Assembly: GCF_000015165.1 (NCBI RefSeq) | Contig: NC_009485.1 | Span: forward strand, 7,149,501 to 7,213,500 | Direction: 5' to 3' | From: Bradyrhizobium sp. BTAi1 | GTDB lineage: Bacteria > Pseudomonadota > Alphaproteobacteria > Rhizobiales > Xanthobacteraceae | DNA: 64,000 bases | Part shown: piece after piece, positions 19,317 to 27,746 of the stretch | Numbering within the stretch: position 1 is the stretch's first letter | Layout of the letters: every line of letters begins with the position of its first letter | Position numbers and translations under genes: made by a program | The notes under the pieces: generated by a model | Seen by the model: the letters and a program-made list of their open reading frames with translations, nothing else | Databases searched by the model: none | What the model was told of the DNA's origin: nothing

Positions 19317-20420
19317 ATGGATAAAGTCGATTGCGTCATCATCGGCGCTGGCGTCGTCGGGCTTGCCATCGCCCGCCACCTCGCCATTTCGGGGCGTGAA
19401 GTGATCGTCCTCGAAGCCGCCGAGGACATCGGCACCATCACCTCGTCCCGCAACAGCGAAGTGATCCATGCCGGCATCTACTACAAGGCCGGCAGCCTGA
19501 TGGCCCGCTTCTGCGTCAGTGGCAAGCGGATGCTGTACCGGTATTGTGATGAGCACGGCGTTCCCTACCGCAATTGCGGCAAGCTGATCGTTGCAACCAA
19601 TCCGACCGAGACCGAGAAGCTGCAAGGCATCCGCGCACACGCCGAAGCGAATGGCGTGGAGGGCATGCAGCTGCTGTCGGGCCCGCAGGCGCGCGCCATG
19701 GAACCCGCCCTTGCCTGCGAGGCGGCCCTGCTGTCGCCGTCGACCGGCATCCTCGACAGCCACGCCTACATGCTGTCGCTGCGCGGCGAGATCGAGGACG
19801 CGGGCGGCGCGTTCGCCTTCAACACGCCGCTGCTGCGGGCCAGGGCGACCGGCGATATGATCGAGATCGATGCCGGCGGGGAGCAGCCGATGACGCTGGC
19901 CTCCCGGCTGCTGGTCAATGCCGCCGGCCTGAACGCGCCCGCCGTGGCCGGGCTGATCGAGAGCATGCCGCCAGCGCTGGTGCCCAAGGCCTATCTCGCC
20001 AAGGGCAATTACTTCAGCTGCAGCGCGAAGGCGCCGTTCTCGCGGCTGATCTATCCCGTGCCGGAGCCTGGCGGGCTGGGCGTCCACCTGACGCTTGACA
20101 TGGCTGGCCAGGCGCGTTTCGGCCCGGACGTCGAATGGATCGATCACATCGACTACACGGTCGACCCGTCCCGCGCCGAACGCTTCTATCCAGCGATCCG
20201 CAAATACTGGCCGACACTGCCGGACGGTGCCTTGATGCCGAGCTATTCGGGCATCCGGCCGAAGATCGTACCGCCCGCGGTGGCCTCGCAGGACTTCGTC
20301 ATTCAGGGCCCGCGCGATCACGGGGTGGCCGGGCTGATCAATCTGTTCGGAATCGAATCGCCCGGATTAACCTCGTCGCTTGCGATCGCGCAGCATGTGG
20401 GCGAGCTCGCCGCGAACTGA
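19317..20420 (+). CDS. lhgO: L-2-hydroxyglutarate oxidase-like FAD-dependent oxidoreductase
   Basis: A 367-residue flavoprotein of the DAO family. The FAD motif IIGAGVVGLAIARHLA is at about residues 8-23. The SSRNSEVIHAGIYY segment is the signature of L-2-hydroxyglutarate dehydrogenases/oxidases (LhgO, L2HGDH), which reclaim 2-hydroxyglutarate to 2-oxoglutarate using quinone or oxygen. A C-terminal GLINLFGIESPGLTSSLAIA segment is also typical. The ATG at 19317 has AGGA upstream and gives the usual N-terminus; an earlier in-frame start at 19275 adds non-conserved residues. It is divergent from the PAS-GGDEF-EAL gene and appears monocistronic. Confidence 0.85.
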   Translation: MDKVDCVIIGAGVVGLAIARHLAISGREVIVLEAAEDIGTITSSRNSEVIHAGIYYKAGSLMARFCVSGKRMLYRYCDEHGVPYRNCGKLIVATNPTETEKLQGIRAHAEANGVEGMQLLSGPQARAMEPALACEAALLSPSTGILDSHAYMLSLRGEIEDAGGAFAFNTPLLRARATGDMIEIDAGGEQPMTLASRLLVNAAGLNAPAVAGLIESMPPALVPKAYLAKGNYFSCSAKAPFSRLIYPVPEPGGLGVHLTLDMAGQARFGPDVEWIDHIDYTVDPSRAERFYPAIRKYWPTLPDGALMPSYSGIRPKIVPPAVASQDFVIQGPRDHGVAGLINLFGIESPGLTSSLAIAQHVGELAAN

Positions 20421-20559
20421 GGAAGGAAGTTGGCGCGGGGAAAATCTGCGCAATGTCAGATCAGGACGCCCAACATTTTCAGGCAGAGTTTCCAGTTCGG
20501 AAATCACCAGACGGAGACGTCCACATCGAAGACGTCCTCAGATGATAGGCTGGTAATAG

Positions 20560-20591
20560 GCTGGGAAAGGCACGAAGCGTGCCTTCCCAGC
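20560..20591 (+). terminator. Strong stem-loop downstream of lhgO
   Basis: A 13-bp stem with one bulged A (20560-20573 with 20579-20591) and a 5-base loop. It lies about 140 bases after the lhgO stop. The trailing bases are not a pure T run, so termination efficiency is uncertain. Confidence 0.4.
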
Positions 20592-20660
20592 GCGAACGCG
20601 TCTTTGGCGTTAGTGGTGATCCCGGCCGGGATCCGTCAGTTGTGATCTCAGGCGATCAAA

Positions 20661-20846
20661 TCAGTGAATCGTCTCGCTCGTCACTTGTCTCAAGCGTTCG
20701 ATCTCGTCCTTCACCATGAGTTTGCGGCGCTTCAACTCGGCAATACGCAAGTCGTCAGTCGATGGATGCAGGAGAGCTTCATGCAATTCGTTTTCAAGAA
20801 CTTTATGCTTACGCTCGAGTTCAACGAGATGCGCCTGAAGGGCCAT
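20661..20846 (-). CDS. DUF465 (YdcH-like) small coiled-coil protein
   Basis: A 61-residue protein. The ATG at 20846 is set by a strong GAGGAGG just upstream; a longer open frame upstream has no such signal. The sequence LVELERKHKVLENELHEALLHP followed by IAELKRRKLMVKDEIERL matches DUF465/YdcH, a family of short two-helix proteins of unknown function that are abundant in alphaproteobacteria. A second member is encoded divergently at 21138, 291 bases away. Being cytoplasmic and highly charged, it may be a structural or regulatory peptide; no function is claimed. Confidence 0.8.
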   Translation of the reverse strand: MALQAHLVELERKHKVLENELHEALLHPSTDDLRIAELKRRKLMVKDEIERLRQVTSETIH

Positions 20847-21137
20847 TCGAAACCTCCTCGATAGGTCAAGTTGAGATTCGACCAGGGTGAATAAGTGTAC
20901 ACAAGTGGTTTGACCTGTCGATGGGGCCAAAAGACCGCACATGCAAATTTGAAGGCCGTGTGTAATGAAGCGTGAGGAGATGTGGACGAATCTCGCACTG
21001 ACACCAACTTGAAATTCACGGGACAGAGGCGGTGATTCAGTCGTTCTCGACTTGCGCGAGAGGTTCGCAAGCGCAATATTTGCGACCTCCCGCCGCAAGC
21101 CTTTCCCCTTCTGTCCGCTTTTTTGCTATCATAGATC

Positions 21138-21344
21138 ATGGCTGACCAAGACGAGCGCGAACTGCAGGCCGAACTCGCGCGCCTGCAGCAGGAGCACCGC
21201 GATCTCGACGCGGCGATTGACGCTTTGCATCAATCGCCAGCGCCGGATTTGTTGCGGCTGCAACGACTGAAGAAGCGGAAGCTGTCGCTGCGCGACCGGA
21301 TCGCCTTCATCGAAGACCAGATCACGCCCGACATCATCGCCTGA
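21138..21344 (+). CDS. DUF465 (YdcH-like) small coiled-coil protein, second copy
   Basis: A 68-residue paralogue of the protein at 20661. It shows the same layout: an ELARLQQEHRDLDAAIDAL helix, then LLRLQRLKKRKLSLRDRIAFIEDQI. The conserved core LKKRKLxLRDxI is shared with the DUF465 family. The divergent arrangement of two family members suggests local duplication or joint control. A 7-bp hairpin lies just after the stop. Function is unknown. Confidence 0.8.
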   Translation: MADQDERELQAELARLQQEHRDLDAAIDALHQSPAPDLLRLQRLKKRKLSLRDRIAFIEDQITPDIIA

Positions 21345-21350
21345 CCACAA

Positions 21351-21369
21351 GCGTCAGCATTCCTGACGC
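21351..21369 (+). terminator. Hairpin after the second DUF465 gene
   Basis: A perfect 7-bp inverted repeat (GCGTCAG/CTGACGC) with a 5-base loop begins six bases after the stop. There is no T tract, so it may stabilise the mRNA end rather than terminate. Confidence 0.35.
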
Positions 21370-21425
21370 ATAACGTTCTGACCAACAGGGTCCGCAGATC
21401 GCTGTGAGTTCACACGTCGGCGGCA

Positions 21426-21454
21426 ATTGACATTTTAGAACAAAACAAGAACAA
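21426..21454 (+). promoter_or_regulatory. Sigma70-type promoter for the 70-residue protein gene
   Basis: A perfect TTGACA (21426-21431) and AACAAT (21449-21454) are separated by 17 bases, 44 bases before the ATG at 21498. The surrounding 40 bases are unusually AT-rich for this genome. Confidence 0.55.
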
Positions 21455-21497
21455 TCAGACCGCCTCTCACGCCGCCCGAGCAGACAGGATCGATCTG

Positions 21498-21710
21498 ATG
21501 CCCGCCCCCTTTTCTCCGCAAGACCGCCTCTACGAACAGGCCTGCGATCAGGCGATCGCGATGTGCGACGGAAATCTGCGCTCCACGATCAAGGCGCTGA
21601 TCATCGCCAACGAATATCTTGAACTGGAGCTGCACGAACTGCGCGCCGCGATCTCCTGCGGCTGCATGCCGAACGCCCTTTCGGACGAAGCGAAGAGCAG
21701 TGCCGCCTGA
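21498..21710 (+). CDS. Conserved small hypothetical protein (70 residues)
   Basis: A small acidic-helical protein I cannot name. It contains a helix DRLYEQACDQAIAMCDGNLRSTIKALIIANEYLELELHEL-like core (residues 9-48), two Cys residues near residues 54-56 (SCGC), and an Ala-rich tail. GC skew and codon use match the neighbours, and a good promoter precedes it, so I consider it real. No signal peptide. The next small gene follows 75 bases downstream on the same strand and may share its transcript. Confidence 0.6.
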   Translation: MPAPFSPQDRLYEQACDQAIAMCDGNLRSTIKALIIANEYLELELHELRAAISCGCMPNALSDEAKSSAA

Positions 21711-21785
21711 GCCGCCGTCTTCGATCCGCCCGCGGACGAGCCCCGACGCCTGCCCGTACTCCCGACCGAGTTGGAGACGCGTGCG

Positions 21786-22037
21786 ATGCCTGATGTCACC
21801 TACTACGTGGCCCTGCCGTTTCGACTCGACGAATCAGGCGCGCTGATCGCCGGAGCGGCAGAGGAATGCCGGAGCGCGACGGCCGCGCTCCGCCGGGCAG
21901 AAGCAATGTCGCGCCTCGGGGACAACATCGGAGCCGTCGCCTTCAGTCGCAGCGGCGATCCCTTGTTGGGCGAATTCAGCGACGCGCAGCTGCTGCACAA
22001 GTTCGGTGAGCTGCCGGACGATCTCGGCGAGCTGTGA
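21786..22037 (+). CDS. Small hypothetical protein (83 residues)
   Basis: An 83-residue protein of unknown function. It has a beta-strand-like opening (DVTYYVALPFRLDESGAL), then a helix rich in Ala/Arg (SATAALRRAEAMSRL), and a second strand (IGAVAFSRSGDPLLGEF). The pattern is that of a compact alpha/beta domain, not a shadow of another gene. ATG 21786 is preferred to TTG 21771. It is convergent with the diguanylate cyclase gene, leaving a 65-base gap. No partner can be inferred beyond the neighbouring 70-residue gene. Confidence 0.55.
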   Translation: MPDVTYYVALPFRLDESGALIAGAAEECRSATAALRRAEAMSRLGDNIGAVAFSRSGDPLLGEFSDAQLLHKFGELPDDLGEL

Positions 22038-22102
22038 CGCCGTCGCATGGCCGGCGGCCTGCCCCCGCACAGGGAGAACGGAGGCCCCGTGCCTTGCGCT
22101 CC

Positions 22103-22831
22103 TCACGCACGAGCTTCGTGCCTGCGCTGGGCCTTTCGGACATACATCGCACGGTCGGCCTCCTCCAACGCCCGCACCGGATTGACACGCCTGTCGAGAA
22201 CGGCAACGCCGGCTGAGGCGCCGGCATGAACAGTCTGGCCATCGAAGGTGAAGCTCAGACTGTCGATGGCGTGTTCCAGCTCGGCCGCCTTGGCGCGCGC
22301 ATCGGCCTCGCTGAGGTGCCACAGGAGAACGCCGAACTCGTCACCGCCGAGCCGCCCGATCACGTCCGAGGACCGCACGACTTCGCTGAGCACACCGGCC
22401 ACCGCCTTCAGGACTTCGTCGCCCGCGGCATGTCCAAACGTATCGTTGATCGGCTTGAGGTGATCGACGTCGAGCACAATCAGCGCGCCAGTTGCGTCAT
22501 AGCGCTTGATGAAGGCGATGGAGCGGTGGAGCTCCCGCGCAAATCCTCGCCGATTGAAGATGTCGAGCAGAACATCGCGCTCGGCCAGAGCCGTCAGTTC
22601 AGCGATCCGGGCTTGCGCCGCGGCGAGTTCCGCCTTGAGGCGGCGTACGACCTGGCGCGCCCCCGGCGGGGCCGCCGCCGCACGCGTCCCGGCGCCGCGC
22701 ACGGGCTTCCGACGGTATTTTGTTCCGCGCGCTCCGGCATTCGCGGCCTTGATCATGCGCTTCTTTTTCATCGGAGACCTTGACGCACGAGGTTTGGGCT
22801 TGCCGGGGTTTACCAAGTCAGGATAGTCCAT
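22103..22831 (-). CDS. Soluble GGDEF diguanylate cyclase
   Basis: A 242-residue protein with no membrane helix. Residues 1-55 are very basic (Lys/Arg/Pro-rich), residues 60-85 form a coiled coil (VVRRLKAELAAAQARIAELTALAERD), and the rest is a GGDEF domain. GGDEF is intact at residues 162-166, and RSSD just upstream is the expected RxxD product-inhibition site, so it should make c-di-GMP. GGAGG lies eight bases before the ATG. There is no recognisable sensor domain; the basic tail may bind nucleic acid or the membrane. It is divergent from purE, with 86 bases between starts. Confidence 0.9.
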   Translation of the reverse strand: MDYPDLVNPGKPKPRASRSPMKKKRMIKAANAGARGTKYRRKPVRGAGTRAAAAPPGARQVVRRLKAELAAAQARIAELTALAERDVLLDIFNRRGFARELHRSIAFIKRYDATGALIVLDVDHLKPINDTFGHAAGDEVLKAVAGVLSEVVRSSDVIGRLGGDEFGVLLWHLSEADARAKAAELEHAIDSLSFTFDGQTVHAGASAGVAVLDRRVNPVRALEEADRAMYVRKAQRRHEARA

Positions 22832-22917
22832 TCAGACCTCCATGCCATGGCTTGCCGCTGTCGGGACCGATCCTATACTCCGGCCCATGCTTCTGGATTC
22901 CCGAGAGAATTGAGTTC

Positions 22918-23406
22918 ATGACCGCCGCGATCGCCATCATCATGGGAAGCCAGTCGGACTGGGATACCATGCGTCATGCCGCCGATACACTCGGCGCCCT
23001 CGGTGTGAGCTACGACGCCCGCATCGTCTCGGCGCATCGGACCCCGGATCGGCTCTACGCCTTTGCCAAAGGCGCCAAGGCGGCCGGCTACAAGGTCGTG
23101 ATCGCCGGTGCAGGCGGCGCAGCGCATCTGCCGGGCATGACGGCGTCGCTGACAGAGCTGCCAGTATTCGGCGTCCCGGTCGAATCCAAGGCGCTATCGG
23201 GGCTCGATTCGCTCTATTCGATCGTTCAGATGCCGGCCGGCATTCCGGTCGGCACGCTGGCCATCGGCAAGTCCGGGGCGGTCAATGCGGCCCTGCTCGC
23301 GGCCAGCGTGCTGGCGCTCTCGGATACCGCCCTTGCCGAGCGGCTTTCGGCCTGGCGGCAGCAGCAGACGAGTTCGATCGCCGAGCGTCCGGAGGGCGCG
23401 GCGTGA
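22918..23406 (+). CDS. purE: N5-carboxyaminoimidazole ribonucleotide mutase PurE
   Basis: A 162-residue class I PurE, which converts N5-CAIR to CAIR in de novo purine synthesis. MGSQSDW near the N-terminus and SAHRTPDRLY carry the catalytic Ser, Asp and His of the family, and GAGGAAHLPGM is the conserved core loop. ATG 22918 gives the usual start; an upstream in-frame start is not conserved. The stop overlaps purK (GTGA at 23403-23406), so the two consecutive steps are coupled. Confidence 0.96.
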   Translation: MTAAIAIIMGSQSDWDTMRHAADTLGALGVSYDARIVSAHRTPDRLYAFAKGAKAAGYKVVIAGAGGAAHLPGMTASLTELPVFGVPVESKALSGLDSLYSIVQMPAGIPVGTLAIGKSGAVNAALLAASVLALSDTALAERLSAWRQQQTSSIAERPEGAA

Positions 23407-24518
23407 GCGGGTCCAATCGGGTGAAGCTGAAGCCCGGCGACACGATCGGCATTCTCGGCGGCGGCCAGCTCGGCCGCATGCTGGCGCTGGCGGCGGCGCG
23501 GCTCGGGTTGCGCTGCCAGGTGTTCTCGCCGGACCCGGATTCGCCGGCATTCGATGTCGTCCTGAACGCAACCTGCGCCGAATATGCCGATGTCGAAGCG
23601 CTCGAATTGTTCGCCAACGACGTCGATGTCGTGACCTATGAGTTCGAAAACGTGCCATCGGCCGCTGCCATGGTGCTGGCTGCCAGACGTCCCGTGCTGC
23701 CGAGCCGCTCGGCGCTCGAAACCACGCAGGATCGGCTCACGGAAAAGGATTTCGTGACCTCGCTCGGCATCCGAACGGCCAATTACGCCGATGTCTCCTC
23801 GCCATCCACGCTGCGCGAAGCGATCCTGCGGATCGGCCTGCCGGCCGTGCTCAAAACCCGCCGCTTCGGCTATGACGGCAAAGGTCAGGTGAAGATCCGC
23901 CAGGGCGATGACCTGGAAAAACTGTGGGCTGAGCTCGGTACCAAATCCGCCATTCTGGAAGCCTTCGTCCCGTTCGAGCGCGAGATCTCGGTGATCGCCG
24001 CGCGGGGGGCTGACGGACAGGTCGAGTGTTTCGACGTCACGGAAAACGAGCATCGCGATCACATTCTGAAAGTGTCGCAGGCGCCGGCCCGCATCCCGGA
24101 CACGCTGGCCGACGAGGCTCGCCACATTGCCAGCCGGATCGCCACCGCGCTCGATTATGTCGGCGTCCTGGCTGTCGAGATGTTCGTCGTGCCCGGCCCC
24201 TCCGGCCCCGGCGTGCTGGTCAACGAGATTGCCCCACGGGTGCATAATTCCGGCCACTGGACCTTGGATGGGGCGTCGATTTCGCAATTCGAGCAGCACA
24301 TCCGGGCGATCGCGGGCTGGCCGCTTGGCAAGCCGCTGCGCCACGGGCAGGTCACGATGACCAATCTGATCGGCGACGAGATCAACAGCTACGAGCAATG
24401 GCTCACGGTTCCCGGCGCCACCGTGCACCTCTATGGCAAGGGGGCGGCCCGGCCGGGCCGCAAAATGGGGCATGTCACCCAGGTGTCCCCGATGCCGCCA
24501 AGGGCGGGCCTGAAATAA
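23403..24518 (+). CDS. purK: N5-carboxyaminoimidazole ribonucleotide synthase PurK
   Basis: A 371-residue ATP-grasp enzyme that carboxylates AIR to N5-CAIR with ATP and bicarbonate, feeding PurE. GILGGGQLGRMLALAAARLG marks the N-terminal domain, KTRRFGYDGKGQ the ATP-grasp glycine-rich loop, and NEIAPRVHNSGHWTLDG the Mg/substrate-binding end of the domain. The GTG start overlaps the purE stop by four bases. A hairpin with a short T run follows about 75 bases downstream, before rpsU. Confidence 0.96.
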   Translation: MSGSNRVKLKPGDTIGILGGGQLGRMLALAAARLGLRCQVFSPDPDSPAFDVVLNATCAEYADVEALELFANDVDVVTYEFENVPSAAAMVLAARRPVLPSRSALETTQDRLTEKDFVTSLGIRTANYADVSSPSTLREAILRIGLPAVLKTRRFGYDGKGQVKIRQGDDLEKLWAELGTKSAILEAFVPFEREISVIAARGADGQVECFDVTENEHRDHILKVSQAPARIPDTLADEARHIASRIATALDYVGVLAVEMFVVPGPSGPGVLVNEIAPRVHNSGHWTLDGASISQFEQHIRAIAGWPLGKPLRHGQVTMTNLIGDEINSYEQWLTVPGATVHLYGKGAARPGRKMGHVTQVSPMPPRAGLK

Positions 24519-24594
24519 TCCGCTTCTGGCGCGTTAAACTTTCCATCCAGAGCCCGGCACCGGGTGGACAGGGATGGTGTTGTCTGATACACGG

Positions 24595-24624
24595 GCGCCC
24601 TCAAGGTTAAGGGCGCGGCCTTTT
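24595..24624 (+). terminator. Hairpin between purK and rpsU, likely purEK terminator
   Basis: A perfect 7-bp GC-rich stem (24595-24601 with 24610-24616) and 8-base loop are followed by GGCCTTTT. It would separate purEK from rpsU, which has its own leader of about 60 bases. Confidence 0.5.
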
Positions 24625-24680
24625 GCCAGCCCTGGCTTTCACCAGATTTCAAACCGATAGACTGAGAAAGAGGATGCCGC

Positions 24681-24983
24681 GTGCAGGTTCTCGTTCGCGA
24701 TAACAATGTCGATCAAGCTCTCAAGGCGCTCAAGAAGAAGATGCAGCGCGAGGGCATTTTCCGCGAGATGAAGCTCCGCGGCCATTACGAGAAGCCCTCT
24801 GAGAAGAAAGCACGCGAGAAGGCCGAAGCCGTGCGCCGCGCACGCAAGCTGGCCCGCAAGAAGCTGCAGCGCGAAGGCCTGCTGCCGATGAAGCCGAAGC
24901 CGGTGTTCGGCGCTGGCGCAGGTGGCGACCGCGGTGCTGGTCGCGGACCGGGCGCAGGCCCCCGTCCCGGCGCGCCGCGCTGA
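24681..24983 (+). CDS. rpsU: Ribosomal protein bS21
   Basis: A 100-residue small-subunit protein. Residues 1-70 are canonical bS21: MQVLVRDNNVDQALKALKKK, then the basic helix segment with REMKLRGHYEKPSEKKARE. The last 27 residues are a Gly/Arg/Pro/Ala-rich tail (GAGAGGDRGAGRGPGAG), longer than the roughly 70-residue enterobacterial form; extended tails occur in rhizobial S21. The start is GTG with GAGG upstream. It is monocistronic, ending in a textbook terminator at 25012. Confidence 0.95.
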   Translation: MQVLVRDNNVDQALKALKKKMQREGIFREMKLRGHYEKPSEKKAREKAEAVRRARKLARKKLQREGLLPMKPKPVFGAGAGGDRGAGRGPGAGPRPGAPR

Positions 24984-25011
24984 TCTGCCCAAACAGATTT
25001 GACGATGTTCC

Positions 25012-25044
25012 AAGCGCGGGCCTGCAGCCCGCGCTTTTATTTTG
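25012..25044 (+). terminator. Rho-independent terminator of rpsU
   Basis: A perfect 10-bp stem (25012-25021 with 25027-25036), a 5-base loop and a T-rich tail (TTATTTT) lie 28 bases after the rpsU stop. Confidence 0.9.
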
Positions 25045-25238
25045 CCTGCTGTAAGCGGGAGCGCTGTTGCGCGGGAGACGCCGCCGACGACCACCCGGCC
25101 ATCTTGGCATCCGGCGATTTCGTCCCGAGCATCCTTCGGAACGCCGGTCTCACTTGTCCTTCGATGGTACCGACCAAAGCAAAAGCGGCGGACCCTTGGC
25201 CGCCGCTTTGAGATCACCGCAGGAGCTGAGCAAGTCCG

Positions 25239-26117
25239 CTATTTCGGCAGGACCGAATGGAACACGGACTTCGCAGCCGACATCATGTCCTGCGCAACGT
25301 TGGACATCTGATCCTTGATCGACGGATCGTTCTTGTCCGCACGCAGATCGAGCGGGCTCAACTGGCGTGTCGGGATTTCGGCCGGCGGCGTCGGGCGCCC
25401 ATCCGGCTGGAGCGCCCCGGTATAGGGCGGGTTGGTGCCGGACGCCGGGGCCATGCCGAAGCTTTGCTCGGCCGGCGGAGCCGAAACCGTGACGGGAGGC
25501 GGCAACGGCCGGACCGCAGAGACCGGAGGCGTCGCCGTGACGATACGCGGCGCTTCGCCGGCACCACGGGCAGCATCGGCCGGCTTTTCGCTCGACGCCT
25601 TGCCGGTGCTCTCGCTCGCACGCAGCCGTTCGATCGCCGCGCGCGCCAGATCGGCGGCATCGCGTCGCTCCTCCGGCTGAGCGGCCGGCGCCTCTGCGGG
25701 AGTTCCTCGCGCGATCAGCTTCTCGCGCGGCGAGGCCGCACGGCGCGGGGTCTCGGCCGGAAGGCTCGCCGTCTCGGTCGGCTTCACCTCGACAGCCTTC
25801 TCCGCAGCCTTTTCGGTCAGCGACTTCTCCGAGACGCCCTTCGCCTTGATGCCGGGCGCCGGCACGTTGGAGACCTCGGCCGACGTCTCGGCGGGCTTGG
25901 CATCCACCTTGGCCGCGTCGGTGTGACTTGCGGTCTTGGACGCGTCGCTCTTGGCGCCGGTGAGCTTGGCATAGGCTGCCGACGCAACAGACGCCACGGT
26001 CGAGGGCGGCGAGTCGGGCTTGGTATTGATGTAGTGGTTGACGATGTACGCGCCGATGATGGTCGCCACCACCGACGGGATGATCTCCATGGCGAACTTG
26101 GTGAGATATTTCAGCAT
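25239..26117 (-). CDS. Membrane-anchored low-complexity hypothetical protein
   Basis: A 292-residue protein of unknown function. A single N-terminal helix (EIIPSVVATIIGAYIVNHYI, residues 11-30) anchors it, leaving a long Ala/Lys/Pro/Glu-rich, probably disordered region to about residue 240. A short conserved-looking amphipathic end follows (DQMSNVAQDMMSAAKSVFHSV). The ATG at 26117 has GGGAG upstream and starts just before the helix; an earlier in-frame start adds 22 non-hydrophobic residues. The topology suggests a periplasmic spacer or envelope-interacting tail. No relative is recognised by motif. A promoter candidate lies at 26283-26310. Confidence 0.6.
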   Translation of the reverse strand: MLKYLTKFAMEIIPSVVATIIGAYIVNHYINTKPDSPPSTVASVASAAYAKLTGAKSDASKTASHTDAAKVDAKPAETSAEVSNVPAPGIKAKGVSEKSLTEKAAEKAVEVKPTETASLPAETPRRAASPREKLIARGTPAEAPAAQPEERRDAADLARAAIERLRASESTGKASSEKPADAARGAGEAPRIVTATPPVSAVRPLPPPVTVSAPPAEQSFGMAPASGTNPPYTGALQPDGRPTPPAEIPTRQLSPLDLRADKNDPSIKDQMSNVAQDMMSAAKSVFHSVLPK

Positions 26118-26282
26118 GCTGACCACTCCCGCGGCGCGGTATTTGCGGGAACTTTGAGGCACAATTAAGGGACCATTCCCCACCTTCCGAAGCTCACGCC
26201 TGCCAAGCGGACCGGCGCGCCCTTCGCAAGATCGTTTCCTGAAAGCCGTTCAGACCGGAGCCGTGCGGCCGCACTGGGCGGC

Positions 26283-26310
26283 GCCATAGCAAACCGGATC
26301 GCCGGTTCAA
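26283..26310 (-). promoter_or_regulatory. Candidate promoter for the low-complexity membrane protein
   Basis: On the minus strand TTGAAC and TATGGC are separated by 16 bases, about 165 bases upstream of the ATG at 26117. The -35 match is good, the -10 moderate. Confidence 0.35.
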
Positions 26311-26346
26311 GATACCACAATCAGCGGCATGCCGGTAAACAATTGG

Positions 26347-26631
26347 TTACGGCTTCAATTCAACTTCCAGGAAAACGATCTCGGAACCCGTCTCGTTCAG
26401 CACATCGTGTTCAACGCCCGCTTTGCGGAAGTAGGATTTCCCGACCGCGAGCTGCGCCTTCGAGCGCTCTCCCGACGGCGCCACGATCGTCATCTCGCCG
26501 GCGGTGACGGGCACGATCACGTAATCCATTTCATGGATATGGCGCCCCGTCGCACTCCCCGGCGCCAGCCGCCACTCCGTGACGCGGACCTCGGGCGTAT
26601 CGACCTGGACGTCGGATTGAGCGCTGAGCAT
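26347..26631 (-). CDS. Small cupin-domain protein
   Basis: A 94-residue single-domain cupin. The first cupin motif is visible as TGRHIHEMDYVIVPVTAGE (two His and a Glu-type metal set) and the second as YFRKAGVEHDVLNETGSE with its His. Such small cupins bind a metal and often act as isomerases, dioxygenase-like enzymes or ligand sensors; no substrate can be inferred. It begins 17 bases after the ChaA gene stop and is probably the last gene of the long pnt/antiporter transcript. ATG 26646 is an alternative start. Confidence 0.75.
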   Translation of the reverse strand: MLSAQSDVQVDTPEVRVTEWRLAPGSATGRHIHEMDYVIVPVTAGEMTIVAPSGERSKAQLAVGKSYFRKAGVEHDVLNETGSEIVFLEVELKP

Positions 26632-26648
26632 GCGGATCTCTCTCAAAA

Positions 26649-27746
26649 TCAGGGCACGAAGAGCAGGAAGAGGAATATCGCGAACACGACCATGTGCACC
26701 AGCCCGAACAGGATGTTGGTCCGGCCTGTGCCGAAGGTCAGCATGCTCAGCACGAAGGTCAGGACCAGCAGCACCATTCCCTGGGCATCGAGCCCGAGCA
26801 CGAGCTGCTTGTCGAGCGCATAAGCGGCGACCGCCACGGCCGGAATGGTCAGGCCGATGGTCGCGAGCGACGATCCCAGCGCCAGGTTGATGCTCTTTTG
26901 CAGATCGTTGGCGCGCGCCGCCGAGATCGCCGCCACGCTCTCCGGCAGCAGGATCAGCAGCGCCACCAACACGCCCGCGACGGCGGGCGGCGCACCGGTC
27001 GCGGCCACGCCGGCATCGACCACCAGCGAGAACTTCTTGGCGAGCAGCACGACAGCGAGCAGCGCGACCAGCAACAGCCCGACGCTGAGCATCAGCTTGC
27101 TGCGCGGCAGCCGGACATCATCATCGGCGAAGCCGGCCGAGCTGCCAACGAAATAGTCCCGGTGCCGGGTGGTCTGCGTATAAAGAAACATCGCGTAGAG
27201 CAGGATCGTGACGATGCTGACGAAGGCGAGCTGCGCCGTCGAATAGACCGGACCGGGAGAGGTCAGCGTGTAGTTCGGTAGCACCAGCGTGATGGTCGCC
27301 ATCGTGAACAGCACGCTGAGATAGAGATTGGCACCGGACACGAGCACGTCCTGCTCGCGATAGCGCAGACTGCCAATGAAGATGCAGATTCCGACCAGGC
27401 CGTTGCATACGATCATGACGACGGCGAACACCGTGTCACGGGCCAGCGCCGGCGCAGCCTTGTCGCCGAGCATGATGGTGGCAATCAGCGCCACCTCGAT
27501 GACCGTCACCGCCAGCGTCAACAGCAGCGTGCCGAACGGCTCGCCGATCTCATGCGCGATCACCTCGGCGTGATGCACGGCCGCGAACACCGTGCCGAAC
27601 AGGATGACCAGCAGCACGGCCGCAAACACCAGTCCAACCGCTGACGGAGTGAAGTCGTAATGCAATGCCGTGACCCCCACGACCAGCGCCACGGCGAGGC
27701 CGGGGAAGATCACCGACGATGCCGGCGTGGCACCCTTCACGCTCAT
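26649..27746 (-). CDS. chaA: Calcium/cation:proton antiporter ChaA
   Basis: A 365-residue integral membrane protein of the CaCA superfamily, the same length as E. coli ChaA. Two alpha repeats are visible: GEPFGTLLLTLAVTVIEVALI (about residue 70) and LLPESVAAISAARANDLQKS near residue 265, each with the conserved acidic residue. It also keeps the ChaA-like ending FGTGRTNILFGLVHMVVF. It should exchange Ca2+ (possibly Na+ or K+) for protons. GAGGAG precedes the ATG at 27746. The gene lies 110 bases downstream of a second antiporter gene, and the cupin gene follows closely. Confidence 0.87.
   Translation of the reverse strand: MSVKGATPASSVIFPGLAVALVVGVTALHYDFTPSAVGLVFAAVLLVILFGTVFAAVHHAEVIAHEIGEPFGTLLLTLAVTVIEVALIATIMLGDKAAPALARDTVFAVVMIVCNGLVGICIFIGSLRYREQDVLVSGANLYLSVLFTMATITLVLPNYTLTSPGPVYSTAQLAFVSIVTILLYAMFLYTQTTRHRDYFVGSSAGFADDDVRLPRSKLMLSVGLLLVALLAVVLLAKKFSLVVDAGVAATGAPPAVAGVLVALLILLPESVAAISAARANDLQKSINLALGSSLATIGLTIPAVAVAAYALDKQLVLGLDAQGMVLLVLTFVLSMLTFGTGRTNILFGLVHMVVFAIFLFLLFVP

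Noticed and set aside
20453..20545. 30-codon open frame after lhgO
   Set aside because: A weak ribosome site and no recognisable pattern. It could be a microprotein, but evidence is insufficient.
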